Positions 54,015 through 63,498 of a stretch of DNA of 64,000 nt are shown here, piece after piece (the stretch's first letter is position 1; every line of letters begins with the position of its first letter). The stretch is from Vallitalea maricola (GTDB lineage: Bacteria; Bacillota; Clostridia; Lachnospirales; Vallitaleaceae). The position numbers were made by a program, and so were the translations under genes. Where the stretch lies: NCBI RefSeq assembly GCF_036985595.1, contig NZ_BTPU01000018.1, positions 60,947 to 124,946 of the forward strand, in the 5' to 3' direction. The notes beneath the pieces were generated by a model, which did no database searches, was not told the DNA's origin, and saw only the letters and a program-made list of their open reading frames with translations.

Positions 54015-54458
54015 ATGGCTTATTCAGCTAGAGAATTACTTGCCAGAATAATCAAATGTGAAGCTGGTGGAGAAGGCGAAACAGGAATGAAAGCAGTTGC
54101 CACGGTAGTAATGAATAGAGTTCATGCAGCTGAAGGAGAATATCAAAGAGTTAATCAAGGAGATTTACGAAAAGTTATATTCCAACCAGGTCAATTTGAT
54201 TGTGTAAGATCAGTATTAGGTGGTGTAGCAAATCCTCAAACCATCTGGGCCAGTCCTCCTGATCAAATCCATTATGATATAGCAGATTGGGCTTTAGCAG
54301 GTAATAAACTGTATAATATTGGTAGTACCCTATGGTATATGAACCCTTTCGTTCCAGATTGTCCTCCATATTTTCCTTATAATCAAACTGGAATATATAA
54401 TTCAAGAATTAGAAAACATTGCTTCTTTGACCCCACAGATTTATATAAAGACACTTAA
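54015..54458 (+). CDS. cwlJ: spore cortex-lytic enzyme CwlJ
   Basis: A 147-residue cell-wall hydrolase of the SleB/CwlJ family (hydrolase_2) with the likely catalytic Glu in IIKCEAGGEGETGMKAVATV and the conserved VMNRVH. There is no signal peptide, which is normal for CwlJ, a coat-associated enzyme made in the mother cell. GGAAAG precedes ATG 54015; the frame is open to 53982 without a ribosome site. The next gene encodes GerQ, which CwlJ needs for its location in Bacillus spores. It should degrade cortex peptidoglycan at germination. Confidence 0.85.
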   Translation: MAYSARELLARIIKCEAGGEGETGMKAVATVVMNRVHAAEGEYQRVNQGDLRKVIFQPGQFDCVRSVLGGVANPQTIWASPPDQIHYDIADWALAGNKLYNIGSTLWYMNPFVPDCPPYFPYNQTGIYNSRIRKHCFFDPTDLYKDT

Positions 54459-54549
54459 TCCATTAAGTAATAAAGATATAGTAATAACAAATGATTAATA
54501 GCTTATGTCAGTATCATCTAAAATAATTAACTAATAAAAGGAGTTATTT

Positions 54550-54954
54550 ATGAATAGAAATAATGAGCAGTATATGCCAACAACCTATGGTTCACCCCTA
54601 AGACAAAAAAGAGGATATTCATATCCTAAACAAATGCCATCAGAACAAACAACTATAAGTACTAATAATTTTACAGCTGCAAAAAATAATAACAATAACA
54701 ACAACAATAATAACAATGTTGCAAAAACATTACCCCCAGTTATAACTAATCCTGCATATCTTCAAGGATATCTAAGGACACAAATAGGTAAATTCATGAA
54801 AGTAAATTTCCTACTGGGTACAGGTACATTTATTGATAAAGATGGAATTCTAAAAGAAGTAGGAGTAGATCATATAGTTTTAAGAGATATCAAAACAGGA
54901 GAAGATGTAATCGGTGATTTATATTCTATAAAATTTGTTGAAATACCAGACTAA
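54550..54954 (+). CDS. gerQ: spore coat/germination protein GerQ
   Basis: A 134-residue protein with a low-complexity N-terminal half (Tyr/Pro/Gln-rich, then 11 Asn) and a C-terminal GerQ (YwdL) domain: LRTQIGKFMKVNFLLGTGTF, then VDHIVLRDIKTGED. GerQ is a coat protein cross-linked during sporulation and required for CwlJ to reach the coat. AAAAGGAG precedes the ATG. It lies 91 bp after cwlJ, the same order as in other spore-formers, and both should be under mother-cell control, though no sigma-E or sigma-K promoter was confidently found. Confidence 0.83.
   Translation: MNRNNEQYMPTTYGSPLRQKRGYSYPKQMPSEQTTISTNNFTAAKNNNNNNNNNNNVAKTLPPVITNPAYLQGYLRTQIGKFMKVNFLLGTGTFIDKDGILKEVGVDHIVLRDIKTGEDVIGDLYSIKFVEIPD
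54685..54717 (+). repeat. AAY codon run encoding 11 asparagines
   Basis: Eleven consecutive AAT or AAC codons inside gerQ. The codons are mixed, so slippage would be limited, but length variation between strains is likely. Confidence 0.85.
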
Positions 54955-55010
54955 TATTTATATAAATATTCCATTACCCCATAGAATTTTATATTGCTAC
55001 ACTTATTAAA

Positions 55011-55043
55011 CTCCAATCTGGTAATACAGATAGGAGCTTTTTT
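55011..55043 (+). terminator. terminator of the cwlJ-gerQ operon
   Basis: CTCCAATCTG (55011-55020) pairs with CAGATAGGAG (55027-55036) with one A/A mismatch, followed by CTTTTTTA. Confidence 0.85.
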
Positions 55044-55057
55044 ATGCATATTTAGCC

Positions 55058-55840
55058 TTAAAATCCTCTAAACATCCCTGGTGTTGTTCCAGTGTATTTC
55101 TTGAACTGTCTTATAAAATGAAACACATTTTTATAACCAGACATCTCAGCAACTTCATAAATGGTTAGAGAACTATTTTCTAAAAGATATTTCCCTCTAT
55201 TAATACGAGCAGTTATTAAATCTTCATTAGGTGAAACACCAAAAAAGGTTTTATACAATACCGAAAACCTTGACCTGCTAAGACTTAATATCTTAGCCAT
55301 TTTTTCCACATTCCACTCTTGACTGCAATTACTATAAAGGTGTAGACGGAAAAGATTGAATTCTTCTCTAATTTCAATCATACCATTAGATAAATCTCTT
55401 GTTTTACTGCGTTCTTCACGAGATAGTTTAACAAAAAGATTGGTTAGCAGAGCTGAAACATTTTCCTCCCATAGAAACGGCTTATTAATAAAATCAAGCT
55501 CTATTTCATTTATGATTGGTGTAATATAATTAGTTCTTGATGGATAAAATACTCTATTATATTCAAACCCAAATTCATCAAATCTTGAACTATTTTTCGG
55601 CTCAAAATGAATCCAATTATGTACTAAATCACATTCAATAGATTCAAAATAATGTTTTGTACCTGGAGTGAATAGAATACAAGCACCAGGTTTAATTTTT
55701 ATAATTTCCTTTTGTTGATATATATTAACAGGTGTCTTGAAATGTAAAAATAAATAATCGTCAGTTCCTTGTGGACGGTCTACTATAAAACCTTTTTTCT
55801 CTTTACCATCATATTTTAATCTTTCAATCCTATATTTCAT
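55058..55840 (-). CDS. AraC-family transcriptional regulator
   Basis: A 260-residue regulator with an N-terminal cupin sensing domain (IKPGACILFTPGTKHYFES) and a C-terminal double helix-turn-helix (about 165-260, SRSRFSVLYKTFFGVSPNED and TIYEVAEMSGYKNVFHFIRQF). AAGGGTGA precedes the ATG. It is divergent from the GH2 gene and the natural candidate to activate it in response to a sugar. A second AraC regulator lies on the other side of that gene. Confidence 0.88.
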   Translation of the reverse strand: MKYRIERLKYDGKEKKGFIVDRPQGTDDYLFLHFKTPVNIYQQKEIIKIKPGACILFTPGTKHYFESIECDLVHNWIHFEPKNSSRFDEFGFEYNRVFYPSRTNYITPIINEIELDFINKPFLWEENVSALLTNLFVKLSREERSKTRDLSNGMIEIREEFNLFRLHLYSNCSQEWNVEKMAKILSLSRSRFSVLYKTFFGVSPNEDLITARINRGKYLLENSSLTIYEVAEMSGYKNVFHFIRQFKKYTGTTPGMFRGF

Positions 55841-55905
55841 ATTATCACCCTTTTCATTCTACACAAAAACAAAACAATAAGTCAATACAAAACACCAAAT
55901 TATCA

Positions 55906-55933
55906 TTGAATACTTTATTATTCTATATATAAT
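55906..55933 (+). promoter_or_regulatory. promoter of the GH2 gene
   Basis: TTGAAT (55906-55911) and TATAAT (55928-55933) with a 16-bp spacer. The region upstream (55865-55895) has repeated A/C-rich elements (AAAACAAAAC, ATACAAAAC) that may be AraC-type half-sites. Confidence 0.55.
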
Positions 55934-55968
55934 ATAAAACAAAATAACAATTAAGGTGGTAGATAAAT

Positions 55969-57702
55969 ATGAATCCTTTACGTCAAGAATATCCTCGTCC
56001 ACAAATGGTAAGGAAACAATGGCAGAATCTCAATGGTACTTGGGATTTTGAATATGATTTCTCTAAATCAGGTAAAGAAAGAAATCTTCAAAAGGAACCT
56101 AATTTCGCTCACGAAATTCAAGTACCCTTTTGCCCTGAAAGTGAATTATCAGGAATAAATAATAAAGATTTCCTGAATGCTGTATGGTATCGTAGAACAT
56201 TTACTATTCCATCTGATTGGAAGAATGGTTGTCTTATCATTAATTTTGAAGCAGTTGATTATTATTGTGAAGTATGGGTCAATGGTGAATACATTGGGTC
56301 TCACAAAGGTGGTTATACCCCCTTCTCCTTTGATATTACATCTTTTGTATCAGATAGGGAGAATACATTAACTGTTTATGTTGAAGATGATACTCGTTCA
56401 GGTACTCAGCCAAGTGGAAAACAATCTTCTGAATATAACTCCACCGGTTGTTTCTATACTCGTGTCACAGGAATATGGCAAACAGTATGGTTAGAATATG
56501 TTCCAAAAAATTATATTAAGGCATTTAAAATAGTACCTGATGTTGATAATTGCAAAGTACATCTTGACATTTCATTGTCTGGTAAATGCTCATGCAAAAA
56601 ACTTAATATAACAGCAAAATATGATAATAAAATTGTTGGAGGTGCTTCAATAAAAATTACAGGCTCAAGTGCTAAATTATCCATAGATTTATCAGAGTTA
56701 CACTTATGGCAACCTTTGGATGCAAAGCTATACGATCTAGAATTGCAGCTAGAAGGGGATAATCAACTGGATACAGTTAATAGCTATTTTGGTATGAGAA
56801 AAGTAGAACTTGGAGATAAAGCCATTTTGATTAATGGGAAAAAAATATTCCAGCGTCTAGTACTTGATCAAGGGTTTTATCCTGATGGAATCTATACAGC
56901 ACCTTCAGATGAAGCACTAAAAAAAGATATTGAGCTATCAATAGCTTTTGGGTTCAATGGAGCTAGACTCCATGAAAAAGTTTTTGAGAGACGCTTCTTA
57001 TACTGGGCAGATAAAATGGGGTATCTTGTATGGGGAGAATACGGCAACTGGGGTATTGACCATACAAAAGCCTCTTCCCTGCATACCTATCTTCCAGAAT
57101 GGCTTGAAGCGGTAGAAAGAGATTATAATAGCCCTGCATTAATAGGATGGTGTCCATTCAATGAAACCTGGGATTTACATGGTCACCAGCAATATGATGA
57201 CATATTAAGAAATATCTATCATGTCACTAAGAAAGTTGATTCAACACGACCTGTCATTGATACAAGTGGTAATTTCCATGTTGTTACAGATATATATGAT
57301 TCACATAATTATAAACAAGATGTGGAGTTATTCGCAAAAGATTTTGAACCTATGGCAAATGGCGGGGAAGTATATGAGGAATTTCCTAATCGTCAAAGAT
57401 ATGAGGGTCAGCCTTATTTCATAAGTGAATATGGCGGTATCTGGTGGAGTACTAATGATGAAAGCGGATGGGGTTATGGTGAACGTCCTGAAAGTATAGA
57501 TGAATTTGTAAACAGGTATGTTGGTTTGACAGAAGTACTTATCAAGAATCCTTCTATATGTGCCCTATGTTATACACAGCTGTATGATGTAGAGCAAGAA
57601 AAAAATGGACTATACTTCTATGATAGAACAAATAAATTTGATGATGAAGTAAGGGCTAAGTTAAGAGCAGTCATGGAACAAAAAGCAGCTATTGACGATT
57701 AG
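55969..57702 (+). CDS. glycoside hydrolase family 2 enzyme
   Basis: A 577-residue GH2 enzyme (beta-galactosidase/glucuronidase clan). A sugar-binding jelly-roll (about 10-180, ending GIWQTVWLEYVP), an Ig-like domain (about 185-285) and a TIM barrel follow. The acid/base is E399 in WCPFNETW and the nucleophile E487 in FISEYGGIWW. It lacks a signal peptide, so it acts on imported oligosaccharides. AAGGTGG precedes the ATG. Its 3' end overlaps the convergent AraC gene by 14 bp. With the epimerase and oxidoreductase that follow it forms a sugar-catabolic cluster; the exact substrate is open. Confidence 0.88.
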   Translation: MNPLRQEYPRPQMVRKQWQNLNGTWDFEYDFSKSGKERNLQKEPNFAHEIQVPFCPESELSGINNKDFLNAVWYRRTFTIPSDWKNGCLIINFEAVDYYCEVWVNGEYIGSHKGGYTPFSFDITSFVSDRENTLTVYVEDDTRSGTQPSGKQSSEYNSTGCFYTRVTGIWQTVWLEYVPKNYIKAFKIVPDVDNCKVHLDISLSGKCSCKKLNITAKYDNKIVGGASIKITGSSAKLSIDLSELHLWQPLDAKLYDLELQLEGDNQLDTVNSYFGMRKVELGDKAILINGKKIFQRLVLDQGFYPDGIYTAPSDEALKKDIELSIAFGFNGARLHEKVFERRFLYWADKMGYLVWGEYGNWGIDHTKASSLHTYLPEWLEAVERDYNSPALIGWCPFNETWDLHGHQQYDDILRNIYHVTKKVDSTRPVIDTSGNFHVVTDIYDSHNYKQDVELFAKDFEPMANGGEVYEEFPNRQRYEGQPYFISEYGGIWWSTNDESGWGYGERPESIDEFVNRYVGLTEVLIKNPSICALCYTQLYDVEQEKNGLYFYDRTNKFDDEVRAKLRAVMEQKAAIDD

Positions 57703-58585
57703 TAGAACCTTTTCTAGTTCCAGTAGGAGTGTTTCCAGTATACTTCATGTACATCCTATTAAAATAACTTTGATTAGAGAATCCACTGATCTCTAATATC
57801 TCACTGACAGGGATATCTGTTTCCTTTAACATCATTTCCGCTTGATGTATCCTATGCATATTAAGCAGTTGAGTGAATGGTTTTCCTGTCAGTTTCTTTA
57901 TGAGCCTGCAAAAATAATGTTTATTTATATTAAGAACCTTGGATATTTCATCTAAAGATATATCTCTTTGATAATTACTTTGTACGTATTCCCACATATC
58001 ATCCATTATTTTCTTATGTAGTACAGAAAATCCATTTCCATCACTAGAATCCAGGGATTCACAATATCTTACCATTGAAGCGAAGATTCTTTCTATCTCC
58101 GTCTTAATAAAAACCTCATATGCTCTTTCCTTAGCACTATATTCTTTGATAATCAGATTCAAAGACTGGGTCAATCTTTTATACAGATCACTATTTGATG
58201 ATATCATGGCTGGAAATCTTTTTTCTCCTACTAAAAAGGGTTTAATATAATTCATATAATAATCATTCATGTTAATAGTATCAAGCATCTGTTTATCAAA
58301 TAATATTGCATGGAACTTACTCTCTAATCCATCTGCTGATTGGGCAGAATGGACCTGAAACATATTAGAGAAAAAAATATTTTCACCTTCAGAATAATAT
58401 GTCTCATTACCTATTCTTATATTTATCTTACCTTCCTTTATATATATAATTTCAAAATTATCATGATAATGAGGACGAAGGCTGTTGGAATGATTAACAC
58501 CACAATTATATAATGATAGAGGGAAGTTAGATTCTCTAACATATTCTGTTTGTAAATAACCTTTTTCTTCCATAATCTTACTCAT
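57689..58585 (-). CDS. AraC-family transcriptional regulator
   Basis: A 298-residue regulator with an N-terminal cupin (HYHDNFEIIYIKEGKINIRI) and a C-terminal AraC domain (SLDEISKVLNINKHYFCRLI, PVSEILEISGFSNQSYFNRM). GGAGGAAGG precedes ATG 58585. It faces the GH2 gene tail to tail and diverges from the epimerase gene, so it probably controls the epimerase-oxidoreductase operon. Confidence 0.88.
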   Translation of the reverse strand: MSKIMEEKGYLQTEYVRESNFPLSLYNCGVNHSNSLRPHYHDNFEIIYIKEGKINIRIGNETYYSEGENIFFSNMFQVHSAQSADGLESKFHAILFDKQMLDTINMNDYYMNYIKPFLVGEKRFPAMISSNSDLYKRLTQSLNLIIKEYSAKERAYEVFIKTEIERIFASMVRYCESLDSSDGNGFSVLHKKIMDDMWEYVQSNYQRDISLDEISKVLNINKHYFCRLIKKLTGKPFTQLLNMHRIHQAEMMLKETDIPVSEILEISGFSNQSYFNRMYMKYTGNTPTGTRKGSTNRQ

Positions 58586-58770
58586 TATCCTTCCTCCAAA
58601 TAAAACCCTAATTACTCAACAACATTATATATTAAAATGTCAATATTGTATTACTATTAGTCAATAATATGGCTAGTTGGCTTCTTTTCAATGTAATATA
58701 ATATTATCATAGTATTAATACTAACTCAAATGAATATTACTTAACATCTCAAATATAGGAGTGATAAAAA

Positions 58771-59670
58771 ATGGAACAAATTAAAATAGGTACATTAATA
58801 AGCGCTGATGAAGCCATGTCAATAATACCGGATATAACAGACTATGGTTTTGAAACATTTTCTATAACATTTTGGAAAACTATTGGTAAAACTGATATAA
58901 AAGAATTAGCTAAGAGATTAACAGATTATCTAGCTCCAAAGGGAATAACAATCTCAAGCTTATCCATATTCACCAATCCCCTTTCTGATAGTACAGAATT
59001 CTCAGATGCAGTAAAATCTTGGGAGACACTTATTGATAATGCTTCCCTTTTTGGTACAAATCTAGTTACTGGATTTACTGGAAGAGTCATTGATAAAAGT
59101 ATTGATGATTCAATCAATAAATTTCAACAAGTGTTTGGGGAACTCTCTAAAAGAGCGGCATCAAAAGGAGTAAAAATCGCTTTTGAGAATTGTACTATGG
59201 CTGGAACTTGGGAAAAAGGTAATTGGAATATAGCTCATAATCCAGCCGCATGGGAATTAATGTTCAATGCTCTACCAGAAGATAATCTTGGCTTGCAATG
59301 GGAACCATGTCATCAAATGGTACAACTCATAGACCCTATACCTCAGTTAAAGAAATGGGCAGGTAAGATATTTAATGTTCATGGAAAAGATGCAACTATA
59401 GATTGGGACATCATTAAAAAATATGGTATTGGTGGATACAAACAGTTTGCATGGCATAGAACTCCAGGTTTTGGTGACAGCAACTGGACAGATATAATTT
59501 CTATCTTAAGAATGAATAACTATACTGGAAGTATTGATATTGAAGGATATCATGACCCAGTATATAATGGTAAACTTGAATTAACTGGTCAGGTTCATGC
59601 ATTAAACTACTTGAAACAATGCCGTGGTGGTAATTTTATAGAAAACCCAGTTGGTTGGAAAGATAGATAA
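58771..59670 (+). CDS. sugar phosphate isomerase/epimerase-family (xylose-isomerase-like TIM barrel)
   Basis: A 299-residue AP-endonuclease-2-fold protein. Metal-binding carboxylates and His are seen in IAFENCTMAGTW, LGLQWEPCHQM, NVHGKDA and SIDIEGYHDP. Such enzymes interconvert keto-sugars or inositol derivatives. AGGAGTGA precedes ATG 58771. It is followed 15 bp later by a Gfo/Idh/MocA dehydrogenase, the usual pairing for oxidation and isomerisation of an unusual sugar or inositol. Confidence 0.83.
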   Translation: MEQIKIGTLISADEAMSIIPDITDYGFETFSITFWKTIGKTDIKELAKRLTDYLAPKGITISSLSIFTNPLSDSTEFSDAVKSWETLIDNASLFGTNLVTGFTGRVIDKSIDDSINKFQQVFGELSKRAASKGVKIAFENCTMAGTWEKGNWNIAHNPAAWELMFNALPEDNLGLQWEPCHQMVQLIDPIPQLKKWAGKIFNVHGKDATIDWDIIKKYGIGGYKQFAWHRTPGFGDSNWTDIISILRMNNYTGSIDIEGYHDPVYNGKLELTGQVHALNYLKQCRGGNFIENPVGWKDR

Positions 59671-59685
59671 CAGGAGGTTAATAAA

Positions 59686-60720
59686 ATGAATAATAAGCTA
59701 AGAGCCCTTCAAATTGGTTGTGGTGGAATAAGTAACAATTGGCTTACCACATTAAAAGCAAGAGAAGATATTGAAATAGTGGGTTTAGTTGATCTAGATG
59801 AGAATAACGCACTAAACAAAAGAAATGATTTTAACCTAACCTGTAATACTTATACTGATTTTGAAAAAGCTATAGCTAATACAACACCTGATGTTGTAAT
59901 TGATAATACCATACCCGAGATTCATCATAGAATAGTTACTACCTCACTAAAAGCAGATTGCCATGTTTTTGGTGAAAAACCCTTGGCAGATACTATGGAA
60001 AATGCAATAGATATGGTTAAAACAGTTGACAAATTAAACAAATCCTATTCTGTTATGCAAAACAGAAGATTTTTAAAAGATATCCGCAGCTTTCAATCTA
60101 TTATAGAAAAACAAATGATAGGCGAATTAGGGTTTTTAGGAGCTTCCTTTTATATAGAAGCACATTTCGGAGGTTTTAGGGACATCATGGATAGCCCTCT
60201 CATATTAGACATGGCAATACATACTTTTGATCAGGCTAGATTCATCTCAGGCTGTGACCCAATTTCTGTATACTGCCATGAATTCAATCCTTCCGGCTCT
60301 TGGTATAAAGGTAATGCCAGTGCAGTTTGTATATTTGAAATGACTGATAATGTTGTTTTCTCTTATAATGGTTCATGGTGTGCCAAGGGTAATCTTACAA
60401 GCTGGGAATGTGATTGGCGTGCTATGGGAAGTGATGGTGCCGCTAGGTGGGATGGTAAAAGTGCCCCATGGTATGAAAAACCATCTGATACTCAAAATAT
60501 GTTTCCATCTGAATATGAAAGAAATATTATTGACAATAATTATGATTCTGAAGAAGGTCATGCTGGATGTATTAATGATATGATTGATTCACTGAAAAAA
60601 GGCATCCCATCCCAAACAGATTGCAAAGATAATATTAAAAGTCTTGCAATGGTCATGGCTGCCATAAGAAGTTCTAAGGAACAAAGAAAAGTGTATATTA
60701 ATGAAATAATAGATATATAG
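59686..60720 (+). CDS. Gfo/Idh/MocA-family oxidoreductase
   Basis: A 344-residue NAD(P)-dependent dehydrogenase. The Rossmann start is LQIGCGGISNNW and the family EKPL motif appears as GEKPLADTMENA; DMAIHTFDQARFI provides the conserved Asp and His near the active site. AGGAGG precedes ATG 59686. It probably oxidises or reduces the sugar handled by the neighbouring epimerase. Last gene of the cluster, followed by a terminator. Confidence 0.87.
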   Translation: MNNKLRALQIGCGGISNNWLTTLKAREDIEIVGLVDLDENNALNKRNDFNLTCNTYTDFEKAIANTTPDVVIDNTIPEIHHRIVTTSLKADCHVFGEKPLADTMENAIDMVKTVDKLNKSYSVMQNRRFLKDIRSFQSIIEKQMIGELGFLGASFYIEAHFGGFRDIMDSPLILDMAIHTFDQARFISGCDPISVYCHEFNPSGSWYKGNASAVCIFEMTDNVVFSYNGSWCAKGNLTSWECDWRAMGSDGAARWDGKSAPWYEKPSDTQNMFPSEYERNIIDNNYDSEEGHAGCINDMIDSLKKGIPSQTDCKDNIKSLAMVMAAIRSSKEQRKVYINEIIDI

Positions 60721-60725
60721 AAATA

Positions 60726-60776
60726 AAGATATGGTTATGTTTGTCTAGCAATACAATTATAGCCATATCTTATTTT
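60726..60776 (+). terminator. terminator of the epimerase-oxidoreductase operon
   Basis: AAGATATGG (60726-60734) pairs with CCATATCTT (60763-60771), followed by ATTTTATT, 6 bp after the stop codon. Confidence 0.7.
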
Positions 60777-61119
60777 ATTCAAACAATATATTCAAAGTTA
60801 TCAATTACAATCCTTTCTAGATGAACATATGTCTTTAGTACATAATATACAAAAACCTGGAATTACCTCAGAGCTTTTGTATAATATTTATACATCTACA
60901 CTAAATAGTTATTTATGATGCAATATTATTACTAACTTGCATCATATCATTTAATTAAGTAAGTAAAAATAATATAAAAATTTTTATAAAGTTACATATC
61001 ACCCTATTAAACTAGTGAATTTTGTGATATAATTTTTTTTATAGAAATAAAAACTATGCAATTTTTATATATTACACAATCATATTCCATTGCATATTTA
61101 TACATTAAGGAGTGATATT
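60777..61119. other. long AT-rich region upstream of gdhA
   Basis: No gene. An inverted repeat ATACAAAA (60847-60854) with TTTTGTAT (60875-60882) is present. A TATAAT at about 61027-61032 could be the gdhA -10 but no good -35 is at 17 bp. The last 15 bp hold the AAGGAG ribosome site. Confidence 0.45.
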
Positions 61120-62454
61120 ATGAAATTAAAGAACACTGAACACATTTTTGAAACAGTAAAAAAAAGAAATCAAAACGAGACAGAATTTTTGCAAGCAGTA
61201 GAAGAAGTTCTTGCCTCTATCGATCCAGTGTTGGATAAATACCCTGAGTACGAAAGCGTAGTCAACAGTATTATCGAACCTGAAAGATTTATCATTTTTA
61301 GAGTACCATGGATTGATGATAAAGGTAATACTCAAATCAATCGTGGATTCAGAGTACAATTTAATAGTGCAATCGGACCTTACAAAGGTGGTCTTAGATT
61401 CCACCCAAGTGTAAATGCTAGTATTATTAAATTCCTAGGTTTTGAACAAATATTCAAAAATTCATTAACTGGACTGCCAATTGGTGGTGGTAAAGGCGGA
61501 AGTGACTTTGACCCAAAAGGAAAATCAGATAATGAAATCCTTAGATTTTGTCAAAGTTTTATGACTGAGCTTTCTAAATACATAGGAGCATATACTGACG
61601 TACCAGCTGGAGATATTGGAGTTGGAGCACGTGAGATTGGTTATCTATATGGACAATACAAAAGAATCAAGGGTCTTAATGAAGGTGTTTTAACTGGAAA
61701 AGGCTTACCATATGGTGGTAGTTTAACAAGAAAAGAAGCTACAGGTTATGGATTAATCTACTTAATGGAAGAAATCCTTAAGCATAATAATGATTCAATG
61801 AAAAATAAAACAGTTGTTATTTCTGGATCAGGTAACGTAGCTATCTATGCTACTGAAAAAGCTATGGAATTAGGAGCAAAAGTTGTAGCTCTTAGTGATT
61901 CTAATGGATACATCCATGATCCTAACGGAATTGATTTAGATGCTGTAAAACAAATCAAAGAAGTTGAAAGAAAACGTATCAAAGAATATGTTAAAGACCA
62001 TCCAGAAGCAAAATACTTTGAAGGTTGCAAAGGTATCTGGACTATTAAATGTGATGTTGCATTACCTTGTGCAACTCAAAATGAAATAGACGATGAATCT
62101 GCTAAATTCTTAGTAGCAAATGGTTGCAAAGCAATCGGAGAAGGTGCTAATATGCCATCAACTCCAGAAGCAATTGATGTATATCTTGAAAACAACATCA
62201 TGTTCGCTCCTGCAAAAGCAGCTAATGCTGGTGGTGTAGCTGTTTCAGCACTTGAGATGTCTCAAAACAGTATGCGCTTATCATGGACATTCGAAGAAGT
62301 AGATGAAAAATTAAAAGACATCATGAAAAATATCTTTGTTCGAATTAGTACTGCTGCAAAAGAGTATGGTGATGAAGGAAATTACGTAGTTGGATCTAAC
62401 ATAGCAGGTTTCTTAAAAGTAGCTCAAGCAATGTATGCTCAAGGAACTGTTTAG
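61120..62454 (+). CDS. gdhA: glutamate dehydrogenase (hexameric, NADP type)
   Basis: A 444-residue glutamate dehydrogenase that interconverts glutamate and 2-oxoglutarate plus ammonia. Visible are GPYKGGLRFHPSV (substrate Lys), PIGGGKGGSDFDPKGKSD, the DVPAGDIGVG catalytic-Asp region and the nucleotide-binding SGSGNVAIYA. Length and wording match the GdhA class used for ammonium assimilation or glutamate fermentation. ATG 61120 follows AAGGAG by 7 bp; an earlier frame to 61090 has no site. Monocistronic with its own terminator. Confidence 0.94.
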   Translation: MKLKNTEHIFETVKKRNQNETEFLQAVEEVLASIDPVLDKYPEYESVVNSIIEPERFIIFRVPWIDDKGNTQINRGFRVQFNSAIGPYKGGLRFHPSVNASIIKFLGFEQIFKNSLTGLPIGGGKGGSDFDPKGKSDNEILRFCQSFMTELSKYIGAYTDVPAGDIGVGAREIGYLYGQYKRIKGLNEGVLTGKGLPYGGSLTRKEATGYGLIYLMEEILKHNNDSMKNKTVVISGSGNVAIYATEKAMELGAKVVALSDSNGYIHDPNGIDLDAVKQIKEVERKRIKEYVKDHPEAKYFEGCKGIWTIKCDVALPCATQNEIDDESAKFLVANGCKAIGEGANMPSTPEAIDVYLENNIMFAPAKAANAGGVAVSALEMSQNSMRLSWTFEEVDEKLKDIMKNIFVRISTAAKEYGDEGNYVVGSNIAGFLKVAQAMYAQGTV

Positions 62455-62472
62455 AAACCTTTTAAATAAGAT

Positions 62473-62516
62473 AAAAAAAATCTCCAACCTGTTAAATCAG
62501 GAAGGAGATTTTTTTT
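62473..62516. terminator. bidirectional terminator between gdhA and trmL
   Basis: AAATCTCC pairs with GGAGATTT and an inner CCTG with CAGG, flanked by an A-run on the left and a T-run on the right. It serves convergent gdhA (plus) and trmL (minus); the T-run abuts the trmL stop codon. Confidence 0.85.
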
Positions 62517-63003
62517 ACCATTTATAATTCCTTAATTGTCCTTCTAATTGCATATGAGCAAAATTTTGTTGTCTTAGAGATTCATACAATACTATAGCAA
62601 CTGCATTTGATAAATTCAAGGATCTAACGTTAGGCTCCATTGGTATTCTAATACTTGTATCTGGATACTTTACTAGAATATCTTCTGGTATTCCCGCACT
62701 TTCTTTACCGAACATGATGAAACTATCTTTTTCGTATTTAACTTCTGCATATGTTTTTTTTGCTTTGGTGGTTGCCATGTAAATAGTTGCGTCAGGATTC
62801 TTACTAATAAAGTCATCAAAATCTTCATATAAATATAACTCTAAATCATCCCAATAATCAAGTCCTGCTCTTTTTACTGATTTTTCATCAATAAAAAAAC
62901 CTAAAGGTTTAATTAAGTGTAAAGCTGTACCTGAAGCAACACAAGTCCTTCCAATATTACCAGTGTTATATGGTATTTCTGGTTCGTGTAATAATATGTT
63001 CAT
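62515..63003 (-). CDS. trmL: tRNA (cytidine(34)-2'-O)-methyltransferase TrmL
   Basis: A 162-residue SPOUT methyltransferase. Conserved blocks are EPEIPYNTGNIGRTC at the start, FGKESAGIPEDIL in the middle and IPMEPNVRSLNLSNAVAIVL near the end, forming the SAM-binding knot. It methylates the wobble base of leucine tRNAs. AAGGTGA precedes ATG 63003. It lies 18 bp after the CheX-like gene and is probably co-transcribed with it. Confidence 0.92.
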   Translation of the reverse strand: MNILLHEPEIPYNTGNIGRTCVASGTALHLIKPLGFFIDEKSVKRAGLDYWDDLELYLYEDFDDFISKNPDATIYMATTKAKKTYAEVKYEKDSFIMFGKESAGIPEDILVKYPDTSIRIPMEPNVRSLNLSNAVAIVLYESLRQQNFAHMQLEGQLRNYKW

Positions 63004-63021
63004 TTCAATTCACCTTATTTT

Positions 63022-63498
63022 CTATTCTTCCACTATTGATATATTTATTTCAAAAACACTATCATCAGAAAACTTTAATGGTACACATATATTCTTAGAA
63101 TGGTTAACCATAATATTCATATCTTTACCTAAACATATTGATGGTGGAGTAATATCAACGGTCAATCCTTTTTGTGATAATGCTGTAGCTGCATTACCTA
63201 GTATCATATTTGACAATTCACTAATAGCACTTTTTGCCATATTGTTCAATTCTTCAACTGGCATACCCATCATCATTTTAGAAGCTATATTACATGCAGT
63301 GTTAATATTAAGACTTAGTATGACTTGTCCTTTTATATTACCTGTAACACCTATGATTACAGCCAATAAGTCTCCTTCATATTCTGCATCTTTTAAGTAA
63401 GGCTTTTGTAATTTAGTTTCTAATTGACATACATCTTTTAAAATCTTTTGGGCTGCTCCAATAAAGGGGTTAATGTATTCTACATTTATTACTGACAT
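63022..63498 (-). CDS. CheX/CheC-family chemotaxis protein
   Basis: A 158-residue CheX-like protein: VEYINPFIGAAQKILKDVC at the start, the GNIKGQVILSLN strand and the active-site helix AISELSNMILGNAATALS with the E-x2-N pair. CheX removes the phosphate from CheY-P. No other chemotaxis gene is in the window. GAAAGGATG precedes ATG 63498. Confidence 0.85.
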   Translation of the reverse strand: MSVINVEYINPFIGAAQKILKDVCQLETKLQKPYLKDAEYEGDLLAVIIGVTGNIKGQVILSLNINTACNIASKMMMGMPVEELNNMAKSAISELSNMILGNAATALSQKGLTVDITPPSICLGKDMNIMVNHSKNICVPLKFSDDSVFEINISIVEE

